NCBI GenBank assembly: GCA_008802785.1
Contig: VUYT01000014.1
Location: 186,001-250,000, forward strand
Reading direction: 5' to 3'
Length of the DNA stretch: 64,000 nt
Source: Symmetrospora coprosmae
Lineage: Eukaryota > Basidiomycota > Cystobasidiomycetes > Symmetrosporaceae
Below, piece by piece: positions 20,587-30,844 of the stretch (positions within the stretch are counted from its first letter, which is position 1; each line of letters opens with the position of its first letter). The notes under the pieces were generated by a model, which did not search any database, was not told where the DNA came from, and saw only the letters and a program-made list of their open reading frames with translations. Position numbers and translations under genes: made by a program.

Positions 20587-22720
20587 ATGGACGGCAGTGA
20601 AGATGCACGACCCGCGCCGACAGCAACGTCCAGCCCACTGTGGCCATGCGCCTCCTCACCACCACCACTATCGCCTGCAGCCGCGCCTCCATCCGGTCGA
20701 ACGCCATCACCGTTGTCCCTGGGCGTCCTGCCCGTGCAAGATGACGACAATCCTCCTCAGTCTCGAGATGCTCTGCTGGCCATTATTGCGGAACTGCAGT
20801 CGCAGCTACAGCAGCAGCGACAGCATCTGCATGAGCCTCATGCTGCCATGAGCCAGCCATTGGATGCCCGTGCCCAATCTCAGCAGATGGGGCCGAGACC
20901 GGGGTCGGCGATGCAGTCGCGTTTACGGTCACGTCGCTCGAGCACGCCCAGCAACATCAACGGCGGACCGGGCAGCAGCGGAGGCATTGGAATTGGGATG
21001 GGCAATCTCAACGGCTCCGTCGTGAGGCGTCCGTCGTACGCTGGTGCGCCTCCCAGCTCCCTCGCCACGCCGACGCACGTCCAATACAGCACACCTCCGC
21101 CGCACGCGCTCAAGCGCGACAAGTCTTACGACGACCTCAACGGCGTCATGGCCACTGCTAGCCCTACCACTTCTGCACGAAACGGCCAGGCGTATGCGGC
21201 GCACCGCAAGCCAAGCTTCACCGGCTCGTCGCTGAATGGGAGCAACAACGGCGCGTCCTCGCGAATACCCATGCCCGTCATCGCAAAGGGGAGCGTCGGG
21301 ACCGCAGCGACGCTCGCAGGCGGCTCATCACCCAAGAGTCCGTTGGCTTATGGTGGTGCTGGAGAAGACGGAGATCTACAGGATGATGGAGCGGGGCGCT
21401 TCGAAGGCCTCAGACCAGCCCTGAATGTTCTCCAGGACAGCCCACACGTCCCATCGCGTTACGGCAGCTACCAACCCGTGGGAGCAGATGTCGATGGCGA
21501 GGACGCCGATTCACCAGGAGACGACGAACTGCTCATGCAGTCGCGGTCCGGTTCGCTACCCATCCCGCCAGCCGCATCCCTCATTCCCCGCTCGACTTCG
21601 CCATCCCTGCGCTCGCCGAAATACAGCACGGACAGCGAGCTCTCTCCTGGTCTGGACTCGCCGGATCAAGAAGCACAGCAGGTCCTCACCAGCAGCAGTC
21701 GGCGAGCGGGCAAGAGCTCGGCAATATCCGCGACGGGTGGTGCAGCTCGAGCTGGCTCGTCGCCCTTCTTTGGCGGCTCGGCGGGCTTCACGGAACGGCA
21801 TGGTGAGCGCTTTCACGACGTGTCACATATACATGGCCAGTGACTGAGCTTGAAGTGGTTCACTCTCAGCCGCCCGCATAGCCTCCTCGCAATCCGGGAC
21901 ATCGAAAGTCATCATGACGCTCCAGACGGAGCTGACGAACAGCCGTGCGCAGCTCGATAGCACAAAGTCACAGCTACGCGCCTCGGCGCGGGCGGTCGAG
22001 TCTTTGACGCGGCAGCTCGAAGACCTGAAGGAGAGCCGCGAGCGGCAGCGAATGGAGTTGTCGACGGTGCAGACGACGCTCACGCGGCGAGAGCGCATGC
22101 TCGAGGACACGCTTACGCGAGCGCGTGCAGCGGAAGCGAGCCTGAAGGTCTCGGAGGATGACAAGAAGGTACACAACGCGGAGTGCTCACGCCGGACCAG
22201 AGACCTCGAGGGACGATGCAGAGAGGCGGAGGAGCGGAGAGCGCGCGCAGAGGCGGAGTACCAAGCGCTGAGAAGCGCGACAACTGCGCTGAGTGAAGGG
22301 TGGAAAAAGGAGGTCAAGCTGCTCCGGAAAGACCAGGCTGCTCTGAGATTGGCGGGCGAGAAGGACTGCAACGACGCCAGATCCCGCCAAACGGCAGGTG
22401 AGCAGGACTTTCAGCTGCTCGTATGTCGCTAAGCTCGTCTGATAGCCTCTGTCGCTTCGGCCGCCGCAGTCACGAAAGCATTGTCCGCACGCACGGCAGC
22501 GAAGGAAGATGTCGACTCTGCCCTTGCCGAGCTCGCCATCTGGAAAGACGCTTTTCAGAAGCAGTACAATTCGACGCTGGCTAGCCTATCCAAGCAGAGC
22601 GAACGGTCCGACGGCGAGACGGCGAGGATGGCGGCGAAAACAGCCGAAGTCTTGGAGGAGCTGGCGAAGTACAAGCACGCCATGCGGACCTTTGATGACC
22701 GGACCTCCGGTGCAGCTTGA
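20587..22720 (+). CDS. SHE3-like coiled-coil protein
   Basis: Exons 20587-21802, 21870-22397 and 22470-22720 give 664 aa. The first 400 residues are disordered (Ser/Pro/Gly). From about residue 405 there is continuous coiled coil: KVIMTLQTELTNSRAQLDST, then QLEDLKESRERQRMEL and DVDSALAELAIWKDAFQKQY. The opening of this segment resembles basidiomycete proteins annotated as SWI5-dependent HO expression protein 3. In yeast, She3 links the RNA-binding adaptor She2 to myosin Myo4 for mRNA transport. The family call rests on my recognition of the coiled-coil motif and is less firm than for enzymes. Another coiled-coil protein is the main alternative. It lies just downstream of, and in the same direction as, the peroxin gene. 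Confidence 0.65.
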
Positions 22721-22939
22721 AGCGAGTCAGTGCTCGTGGTATGGGTTATCGGCCCCTTGCATGGCGGTGAATTAGCCGCATCGCTCATGTGTGTCAGTCT
22801 TGTTGTCGACATCCTTCCGCTTTGCAAATACAATAGCAATTTAGTCTCGTCACGATATGCGTCCAATGGCAAGCCAGACTCTTCGATATGCAATATAGCT
22901 TGACTCGCTGGGCCACCCCTGGAAGCACACGCGAAGCTC

Positions 22940-24055
22940 TCATTGCGGTGCAGCAGCCTTGCCAGCCGTCCGGCTGTCTCTGAGCCGCTGCAATAGGACG
23001 CCCGTACACGCTCTCAATGAGCTGATTTCTTCTGCTTCTGCATTCGTATCTGCACCCGACGCTAGCGTTCCGCTGGATCCGGGGAATGAGACTGCCGCCC
23101 AGCGGATCTTGCTGTTCTCGTCGACCAGGTAGACGTAGCCGAGGTGCTTGTTCGTCATCCCAAGGGGCTGCGTATCAAGTGTCAGAAGCGCGTTCTCAAG
23201 GCATCAGAGTGACAGTGGTAAAGGCTCGGCGCACCTCGCGGATGTACTCAAGGTTTTGGGTCGAGACGAGATAGTTTGCGCGCAGATCTTCCGGTATTGA
23301 CCTCCGCAGGGAAGATATGAAGATGCCCACGAGGATCCACTTGAGCTTGTTCTCCTGGCAGTTGATCTGGACATATTGAAATTCTGGGTCGTTGCGATAG
23401 CTGTCGAGGATGGGTGCCGAGTAGCCTTCCACTTGTTCCTGCGGAGCGAGGTTTTAGCGGTCAGCGAGAGTGAGGGCGAAGGCAAAGGCGGAGACAGCAG
23501 AGGGCCGATGTGCTCGGAGCTCGACACACCTCGGATATCCGCGTGGTAAGCATGCCAACGAGGCTAATCTTGCCTTTCAGGAGCTCGCTCGTGTGGACGG
23601 TCGCGTCCTTGCGATCCTTGCCCAAGCTTGTCCCCTCTATCTCTGGGAAGTACAGAGCGGCCTGAGCATGTGCAGATAAGCAAGAGAATAGACGCTGGTT
23701 TCATCAGTACGCGGTAGCGGTGGAGCGTACACGCGCTCTCATGCACCTTCTCCTGGATCAAGGCTTTCGGCGCCTGCCACTGCTTGCCGCCGCGGTGCCG
23801 GATCTCGTTGTACCCTTCAAAGTAGCCGGTGCTGGCCTCTTTGATGAGGTGTTTCCGCTCCTGCATGCGTGCGTCCTGGTCGAGCAGGCGCTGCTGCCGC
23901 TGCTTCATGGTCTGCTTGACGTGCTTCCGCGGCGGTTCCGACAGGCCCAGAGGCCGCTTCAGGGGAGGGGCGACGTCGGACGAGCTGGCATCTTTTGGGC
24001 TGGAAGGGGTCGCAGAGGGTGAGGAGGAGGCGGAAGAGTTGCTGCTACTGTGGAC

Positions 24056-24095
<40 letters not shown>

Positions 24096-24184
24096 CTGCT
24101 GGACAGGGCAAAGGCCGCGACTGGACCGCCTTGCCGACGCGTCGAGGATGCGAACAGGCACGCCGAGCAGCGTCGCAGCGACAT
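22940..24184 (-). CDS. ATP10: Mitochondrial ATP synthase assembly factor ATP10
   Basis: Exons 24184-23747, 23661-23530, 23438-23235 and 23167-22940, all phase 0, give 333 aa. The N-terminus (MSLRRCSACLFASSTRRQGG) is Arg/Ser-rich without acid, like a mitochondrial presequence. A poly-Ser tract follows, encoded by a CTG-type triplet run. The conserved part includes STGYFEGYNEIRHRGGKQWQ, HTSELLKGKISLVGML, FQYVQINCQENKLKWIL and EDLRANYLVSTQNLEYIREP then LGMTNKHLGYVYLVDENSKI. These match ATP10, which chaperones Atp6 into the Fo sector at the inner membrane. It is divergent from MTG2 across a 195-bp gap. Confidence 0.93.
24059..24091. repeat. (GCT)11 triplet repeat encoding poly-Ser in ATP10
   Basis: Eleven uninterrupted GCT/CTG units on the plus strand read as AGC (Ser) on the coding minus strand. 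They extend a serine run just after the presumed presequence of ATP10. The run is likely length-polymorphic. Confidence 0.85.
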
Positions 24185-24379
24185 GGTGAGGCCGCTGTAC
24201 GGCGGACGTCGATACTGTGTTAGCTGGATCCTGCTAGAAGTGCCTGAAGTGGTGAATATCGCTGGGCCTTTTTTTGCGATGCGGTCTCAGACGAAGTCAA
24301 GCTGTGGCTCTGGCACCTCACTCTCACTCTCTCTCTCGCGCACACCCACAACCATCGATATCCATCCCACTTAGCGAAG
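24185..24379. promoter_or_regulatory. Bidirectional promoter shared by ATP10 and MTG2
   Basis: Only 195 bp separate the two divergent start codons. The interval contains a CT dinucleotide-rich tract (about 24322-24342) and no obvious TATA box. Both genes act in mitochondrial biogenesis, so coregulation is plausible but inferred. Confidence 0.55.
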
Positions 24380-26623
24380 ATGCTCACTCCGTCGAGCGTA
24401 GCTTCCACTTCGGCTGCTCTGCGCGGTCTCGTATGCACTTGCAGCGGCAGAGGGGCCAGACTGCGCTCAGTTCCGCGATGGATGTCGTCGTCTCCATGCT
24501 CGAGGGATGTCGAGGGATCCACAATGGCCACAAGCAGCAATGGCAGCTCGCCGCCAATCGACGACATCGAAGAAGAATACACTCAAGACTTTCATGACCG
24601 CAGAGAGGCCCGCAGACTGACGCAGCGGATAGACAAGACAAAGACGCGCATCATGAAGAGGGTGAGCCCATCCATTGCGTCGCCTGCTCAGCTCGACTGG
24701 CCTCGTGGAAGGCGTCACTGACTTTCCGTTAGCCTTGACGCTGCGACAGGGTCTTGACTTTGTCGACAAGGTTTTTGTGCACGTCAGCGCAGGTGAGCAA
24801 ATGGATGAATGTTGCACCTTCACCAGGCCGCCGGCTTCAGCTGACCATGAAGGAGGGCGCTACAACCGCAGGCAAAGGAGGTTAATCGCAATCCATTGCC
24901 CTGTTTCTGCCAGCCTTGTTTAGCTGATACTCACTACGACATCGCAGGCGACGGCGGCGTAGCTTTTCACACCGAGAAGTTTGTGCCCAACGGCCCTCGT
25001 GAGCAGCCACTGCCTCTCGTTCGCCCGCTTCCCGACAATAGCGGTACTCATCTCGGGTTTTGACCCACCCTCAGCCTCCGGTGGAAACGGTGGACGCGGC
25101 GGGAATGTCTATATCCGCCCAGTCGCCGGCCTGTCCTCCTTGGCAAGTCTACAGAAGAGAATGCGCGCCCACAATGGTCTGCCCGGGCAAGGCACCTGGA
25201 TGCACGGCAAGAGAGGCAAAGACCTCGTCATCGACGTGCCGTACGGTACCATTGTGCGAGAAGTCCGGGACCATTCCGCATCGCCATCGTCAGGGGAGTA
25301 CGGCAGCGCGGTTCCAGACGAGGACGTGCTATCCGAGACATGGTCGGACTGGAGGCGCCGGCTCAGGGTCGAGGAGCTGGAAGATCCAGAAGCCAGCAGA
25401 GCGAGGAAAGCGAGACTGTTTGTGCTCTATCCGGGCATGAAGGAGGACACACAGAGTGCAGAGGAAGACCGCCTTGCAGACCTGCAGCTGAGCCTGCTAG
25501 AGGAAGAACGCAGGGAGGCGTTGGTCAGGGCGCGCCGGCCGCCGCTAGAGCTGGATTTTGACAGGCCACCGCAAGCGTTGCGGACTGGCTTAGAGCCGGA
25601 ACAGCAGGACGAAGCGGAGGAGGTCGGCTATGTCAGTCCGGCCGATGCCGTGGCCGAGGCGGATCCGAAGGTCCTGGTACTGAAAGGAGGACAGGGAGGA
25701 TTTGGGAATCCATACTTCACCTCGGCGGACGAGCGCAGGGCGCCCAAGTTTGCGACGAGAGGCCGGCCCGGCGAGGCTATGCGCATCGAGCTGGAGCTCA
25801 AGACCCTGGCCGATATTGGGCTGGTCGGCTTTCCGAACGCAGGGAAGAGGTGGGCAGCGCGTCTGGAATAGGTCCATATTTTCGCATCAGCTCGGCTGAT
25901 GACGGCGCCTTTGCAATTTCCCGCAGCACCCTTCTACGAGCGTTGACGCACAGCAAGACTGCAGTGGCATCTTATGCCTTCACGACACTATCGCCGCAGA
26001 TTGGCACGCTCATAGTGTTCGACGATGGCTCCTTCTCTACGCTCGGCATGACGGCTCCTATTCAGGACTCCAATTTGCACGACGAAGATCAGCACTCGGA
26101 CCAGCGACGCGATCGCGCTCGCCGGACTTCGTCCCAGTCTGCGCTTGCCAGACAAGAGAAGCTGCGCCTCACGATCGCCGACTGCCCGGGTCTCCTTCCC
26201 GATGCGTCAGACAACGTCGGCTTAGGTCACTCGTTCCTCCGGCACATCGAGCGCTCGCGCGTCCTCATCTACGTCGTGGATCTCTCGTCCCGCTCGCCTG
26301 CTGACGACCTCCGCGTGCTGCGGGAGGAGCTCGAAGTGTACCAGGCGGGTCTCAGCGCACGCGCGAGGATCGTGGTCGCCAACAAGGCAGACAAGGTCAA
26401 CGAGGATAGCGCAGAGGCTGTCAAGGCGATGAAGGATAAGCTCAAGCAGATCCGGGATCTGACGGCGCAGTGGCATCAAGCGGACGGGGTTGAGAGGACG
26501 GTCCTGCCCATGTCGGCGAAGATGAGGGGAAACGTGCAGTTGCTCGTTAACAGCCTCGTCATCTCGCTATCAGGAGTGGACAGCGGCGAGGCGGCACATG
26601 TGCGCGCGGAGACGGGACAGTAG
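24380..26623 (+). CDS. MTG2: Mitochondrial Obg-type ribosome assembly GTPase
   Basis: Exons 24380-24661, 24750-24792, 24948-24998, 25075-25849 and 25927-26623 give 615 aa. The Obg fold is visible as LDFVDKVFVHVSAGDGGVAF, then PSGGNGGRGGNVYI, PGQGTWMHGKRGKDLVIDVP and KGGQGGFGNPYFTS. The G domain has G1 GFPNAGKSTLLRALT (rebuilt across the last intron), a switch region ending TLSPQIG, G3 DCPGLLPDA, G4 NKAD and G5-like SAKMRG. The N-terminus (SGRGARLRSVPRWMSS) looks like a presequence. The Obg fold carries a long acidic insert (about residues 190-285), and a ~30-residue insert lies between G2 and G3. The family acts in assembly of the mitochondrial large subunit. Confidence 0.94.
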
Positions 26624-27294
26624 GAGATGTCTCGGCGCGGGCGCCCGGCTCCCTATTGCCGTCCCCAACGGAAGCTGGTCCGCTCTGGGCCCGCACAGTT
26701 CCGCGGGCACAGCGGGTTCGACAGTCTTACTGGCCTACCGAGACTACGTCAATCATCCAAGCTGTGCAGTCAGTATTATGCATATCACCTGTAGCTGCTG
26801 TCCGACATGCGGAGATGTCTCGGAGTCGCATAAAGCTCGCCGCAGCACGACAGTGTGCCCTTCTGCTCCTCGTTCTGCATTCACGCATCGATACAACACC
26901 AACTGCACTATTCTTCCCCACTGTCCTTTGCACTACGGCTGCATGTACTTCCTCTACACGTTCTTTCGACCTGGCCGCAAGCGTGAGTGGCGCTGCTTGC
27001 CGCCCTTGCCCCTTGCCCAAATTGGAGAGGCACAGACAGGCAGGCTGACCGGGACTGCGCGCAGCCTCACGAGCTCTCGACAGCACAACCACCACATCTA
27101 CCGAATCCACTGCTGGTGAAGGAGCACCAGCAGCACCAGCATCGTCGTCACAGTCCAAGACTGCAGCAGTGATACACCACATCAGCCATCCCATCGACAT
27201 CAGCCATCCCGCGCACAGCATTGACGCGAGTTCGCCCGTCGCTCGTCTAGCCCGTGCAGCCGCAGCAGCAGACGCAGACAGCAAACTGAACACC
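26624..27294. other. Intergenic region, 671 bp
   Basis: This holds the MTG2 3' flank and the promoter/leader of the small membrane-protein gene. The last ~150 nt are rich in CAGCA and CATC repeats and probably form a leader. No supported gene. Confidence 0.3.
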
Positions 27295-28392
27295 ATGGAT
27301 TCAATGAGGCCTGCCGTCCCCGCACCGCCTCCAGCGTACAACACCATCCACAAGGTCACGGCCGGCCGCTCGCTGCGACCAATCGTCCTCTTCTGCACAC
27401 TGTGCAGCTTCATCTGGTGAGTGCGGGAGACGTATCTCGTGCTCGATTCACTGCGTGGCACCCGAATGCAGCTGCATACCCTAGACAGCAAGAGCTGATG
27501 ATGTCATCCTCACCAAACAGGTCCCTCTGCATAGGCGTCGCCTATGTCAAGGAGATGTTTAAGGAGGGCGTGTCAGGCAGGCTCATGGGTGGGTGGACGC
27601 TGACAACGAGCCAAAGCTGCTGATACCGAGCTGATTTACAGCACTCTCTGCGCGCGACCTCTTCCAGCCATGTACATCATCCAGGCCGTCTTCTTCCTCT
27701 TCCTGGCACTCCTTGAGTTGGTCGGCTTCTACGCCGCCTGGCGACAGCAGATCCGCGCTGGCAAGCTCTACACGCTGCTCGTCATCATCGGCGGAGTGCT
27801 CGTCATCGTGGCAGAGAGCATCCGCCTCGCCCTGCACTTTGTCTTCAAGACGGACATCCAGAGTGCCTGCGCCGTGCAGAACCGCGACGACGAAGAGTAT
27901 GTCAGCGCAGCGAGCATTGCCGAGTGGTGCGACTCGCGCTGGAAGAACGGCATTTGGCGCGATGTCGCGTGGATCGTCTTTGGCGCCATCTGCTCCGTGT
28001 TCATGTACATTCTCGCCAAGGCTTACCTGCACCAGCTCCTCGACCCCAATTTCGGACGACAGCAGGCCGCCTCTGGCCGATACCAGATGAATCCGATAGA
28101 GACACACCACATGCCGTACAGCCACTCCAGCGGGCAGGACCCTCCGTTTGTCCCGCCATACGGCGCTCCACCCCACCTGGCGCCGGGCTATGCCGCTCCC
28201 CCCACGTACGATGCGCCCGCGTACACCCCGCCAGAGAAGGGCTACAACGTCAGCGACTCGAAAGCCACGGCGAGCGAGCGCGACGTCGAGCAAGACAGCG
28301 TGCGTGATGGGGACCTGGCGGGTAGCAATCCGTTCGGGCGGAGTGACAGCGAAGTGACGCTGCAAGGGAGAGAACGCGAGGGTCGAATCTAG
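27295..28392 (+). CDS. Small multi-pass membrane protein, 304 aa
   Basis: Exons are 27295-27416, 27521-27588 and 27668-28392. About four hydrophobic segments can be seen: LRPIVLFCTLCSFIWSLCIG, MYIIQAVFFLFLALLELVGF, LVIIGGVLVIVAESIRLALH and DVAWIVFGAICSVFMYILAK. Between spans 3 and 4 lies a loop with two Cys (ACAVQNRD, EWCDSRWKNG) that may form a disulfide. The cytosolic C-terminal ~120 residues are Pro/Tyr-rich (PPYGAPPH, PPTYDAPAYTPPEKGYN), with PPxY-like motifs that could recruit WW-domain ubiquitin ligases such as Rsp5. The topology is tetraspan-like, but no tetraspanin CCG motif is present. I know similar unnamed proteins in basidiomycetes, so the function is unknown. Confidence 0.75.
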
Positions 28393-28681
28393 TCTGTCTT
28401 GCCATCTCCTGCAGTGTCATCGTAGTCAGTGCGCGCCTCTTTTTCAGTAATGTTTCGCGCCCTGTATTGCTATTCTATTGCGCTCTCTGCATATCGTTCG
28501 TAGACCCGCTGGAGAAAGCGCGACTGGCCCGGCTTGTCTCCGCTTTGACAGGGCGCTCATCTTGACCTGATTGCACATCTTCCAGACAGTCAGTCATGGG
28601 GGGAAACAAGCCTCTGACTTCGTACAGGCCTCTCAAGCCGTCCGAGCAGCCGTTCAGCCCGCTCCCGAAGGCGCATTCGGC

Positions 28682-29866
28682 ATGCAACCTTTCGGTCATC
28701 CGGGTGCGTCCGCTTCGGTGCTCAACATTCGCAATATTGATCTTGACCATCGATCGTCTACTCGCACCGTGCAGACTGGCTCTCTGCAGATGCCCGGTTT
28801 CCTGTTTGTCGAAGGCTTCGAGGGCGACATGTTCATGCAAGACTGGGCTTTCCTCATCGAGCACCCTCCCACGGGCAAGAAGGTGCTCTTCGATCTGGGG
28901 CTGAAGAAGCGTCTGGCAGCATAATCGGAGGAGACAAAGCGGCTCTTTGAGACTTGGCCTGGCGAGGCAGATGCTTCCGTCAAAGATGCGCTTTCGAATG
29001 GTGGTATCCCTCTGTCAGCCATTGACACCATCATCTACAGTCATTTGCATTTGTGCGTCGATGTTGATGTCAATGAGAGCTGGGCTGCACGAGGTGACTT
29101 CGCCATCGTCCAGCGACCACATCGGCGACCTGTCCGACTTTCCGCCTTCAACAGCTGTTCTCCTTGGCCCCTTCTCAGACAGGAGCAAGGTAGAGGACCG
29201 CAACCAGCTCACCAAAGCTCTACAGGTCCCGGGAGAGACACTGTCTGGCAGGCAAATCTCACACCTGGATGCAAGCTCACGATGGCAGCCGTGCGGTTCC
29301 TTCCGGGGTGTCGACCATTTCGGCGACGGTAGTCTGATTCTCCTCGACACACCCGGTGTGAGCGATCCAAAGTCTCGGTATCTTCGTCTACCAGTACCCG
29401 CTGATGAGCTGTACACGCTGGCTCTCCATAGCATATGGATGGGCACATGTCCGCTCTCGTCTGTGTGGCTTCGGGCGCAGAGCCTCGCTACCACCTCCTA
29501 GCAGGCGATGCTGCCCATCACGTCTCGCTCATTGATCCGAAGCACCCTGCGGCTATCGGGGTGTACAAGGCGAAGGAGAACTCTCTCTCGTCGAAGAAGG
29601 ACACAGAACCGGATGCGCTGCAGTCCTTCGAGGACGACATTGGCCAGTCCTACCACACCATGGCGAGACTCGCGAGGATGGACGCAGAGGACAACATCAA
29701 CGTCTGCCTCGCACACGATACGTCTCTCGCGCAAGTGTTTCGCGACTTGAGCGGCAACGACGATATGAATGGCAAGCTTATCAGGCTGCCAGGCACGGCA
29801 GAGGGTTTCACCTTGTTCACTCGAAGAGACCGTGCAGACCGTTCGCAGGAGTTGGGCACGCTGTAA
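28682..29866 (+). pseudogene. Metallo-beta-lactamase-fold lactonase-like gene with one in-frame stop
   Basis: Reading frame 28682-29052, intron 29053-29113, exon 29114-29357, intron 29358-29431, exon 29432-29866. The first splice restores SHLHFDHIGD, the HxHxDH zinc motif. The second gives LDTPGHMDGHMSAL. Further zinc residues are present in LLAGDAAHH and CLAHD. The fold and layout match N-acyl-homoserine-lactonase/AttM-like hydrolases. One TAA (28922-28924) interrupts the frame right after FDLGLKKRLAA, and coding similarity continues in the same frame afterwards (SEETKRLFETW). No GT-AG pair removes it without deleting the conserved FDLGL. It is either a recent single-stop pseudogene, a sequence error or stop read-through. 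The true start is uncertain: the frame is open upstream of ATG 28682 to about 28571, without an ATG. Confidence 0.7.
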
Positions 29867-30284
29867 CGGCCTGGCTGTCTCGGACAAAGGGGTGTTGTCG
29901 GGCTACCAGGCGAGACCCACCCACCGGCAGAGCAATGCTCACTAATCCAGACAGCATTCTGGCATGCACAATCGATGAATCTCCAGTAAGACGATCCATA
30001 TCTGCGCATACGCTGCGGACGAACGCCACCCAAGCGGTCACCAGGTCTCCCCCTTGATCATACCGCATCATCCTCTGGAGGGAGCATCGCCTCGACAGGC
30101 AACTCCGTCTTCAGCTGCCGCTTGGCTGTCCTCGCCCTCGCATCTACCGCCTGCCCTCTGCTTGAGGCACCGCGTGTTCCAGGGGTAGCCACGGGGCGTT
30201 ACAGCAGTCCGCCTGTTGCTTCACTCCCACCACCACCAAACACAACTCCAACCCACGAATCGTATCAAAACGGATCGCGACAAG
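29867..30284. other. Intergenic region, 418 bp
   Basis: No supported gene. The segment before 30285 is rich in CCACCA and CAAC and may be the leader of the small ORF that follows. Confidence 0.25.
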
Positions 30285-30511
30285 ATGCGTCTCTCCATCG
30301 TGAACTCTTTCGCTAGCTCGGCGTCGTGGTGCATGCTGGCAACGGCACTGCTGCTCGGCGGCTCCGTCATGGCAGTACCTTGCAATGGCATGGCCAAGCG
30401 GACAGTCCCAGCTGTGACTGCAGTACGTTAAGCCAGTCTGAGCGCCACGTTGAATGTCAGCTGACGTCGTGCTTGGTACAGACAATTACCGTGCGGCCAT
30501 CCATGCGGTAG
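30285..30511 (+). CDS. Possible small secreted peptide precursor, 55 aa
   Basis: ATG 30285 opens 46 codons: a short N-region, then a hydrophobic core CMLATALLLGGSVMAVP that looks like a secretory signal, then NGMAKRTVPAVTA. A GTACGT donor at 30423 and the acceptor GTACAG ending at 30481 splice in phase 0 to TITVRPSMR and TAG at 30511. Another in-frame acceptor (TCAG, ending 30460) would add seven residues. A KR dibasic site after the signal resembles Kex2 cleavage sites. Such short reading frames also arise by chance, and there is no homology support, so this is tentative. Confidence 0.3.
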
Positions 30512-30844
30512 TCACCCGGCAAGAAGCACCGCCTCAATCGCTTTCGAGTCAAGTCTCTCCATCCCGTGGCGCCGAATTCTGCATCGATGCGTTTGTCGTA
30601 GTACTTTCATGCCATTTGTTGTATACTATGACACCTGCAATTTCATCTCTCGGACAATGCTGGCTCGCTCATCTAGTGCTTGCTACGAGCAAAGCTAATG
30701 CGTGCGGAACTATCTCATGATGTGTGCTTCTACTCATCTACTGCAGAGAAAAGGCTTCGTGAATGTCAGAAAGGGGGCTACATCGCAAAATCTGGCTAAG
30801 CCACCGCCGTACGGCTGGCGAGGGCCGGCGACACCGCAGCGGGC
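30512..30844. other. Intergenic region, 333 bp
   Basis: Locally more A+T-rich than its surroundings. It lies between the possible small ORF and the 3' end of the DUF1275 gene. No gene seen. Confidence 0.25.

Noticed and set aside
24059-24091. Triplet repeats as a possible CRISPR-like or mobile-element signature
   Set aside because: Plain CTG microsatellites (here and at 43227-43247) without spacers, inverted ends or target-site duplications; one lies in coding sequence as poly-Ser.
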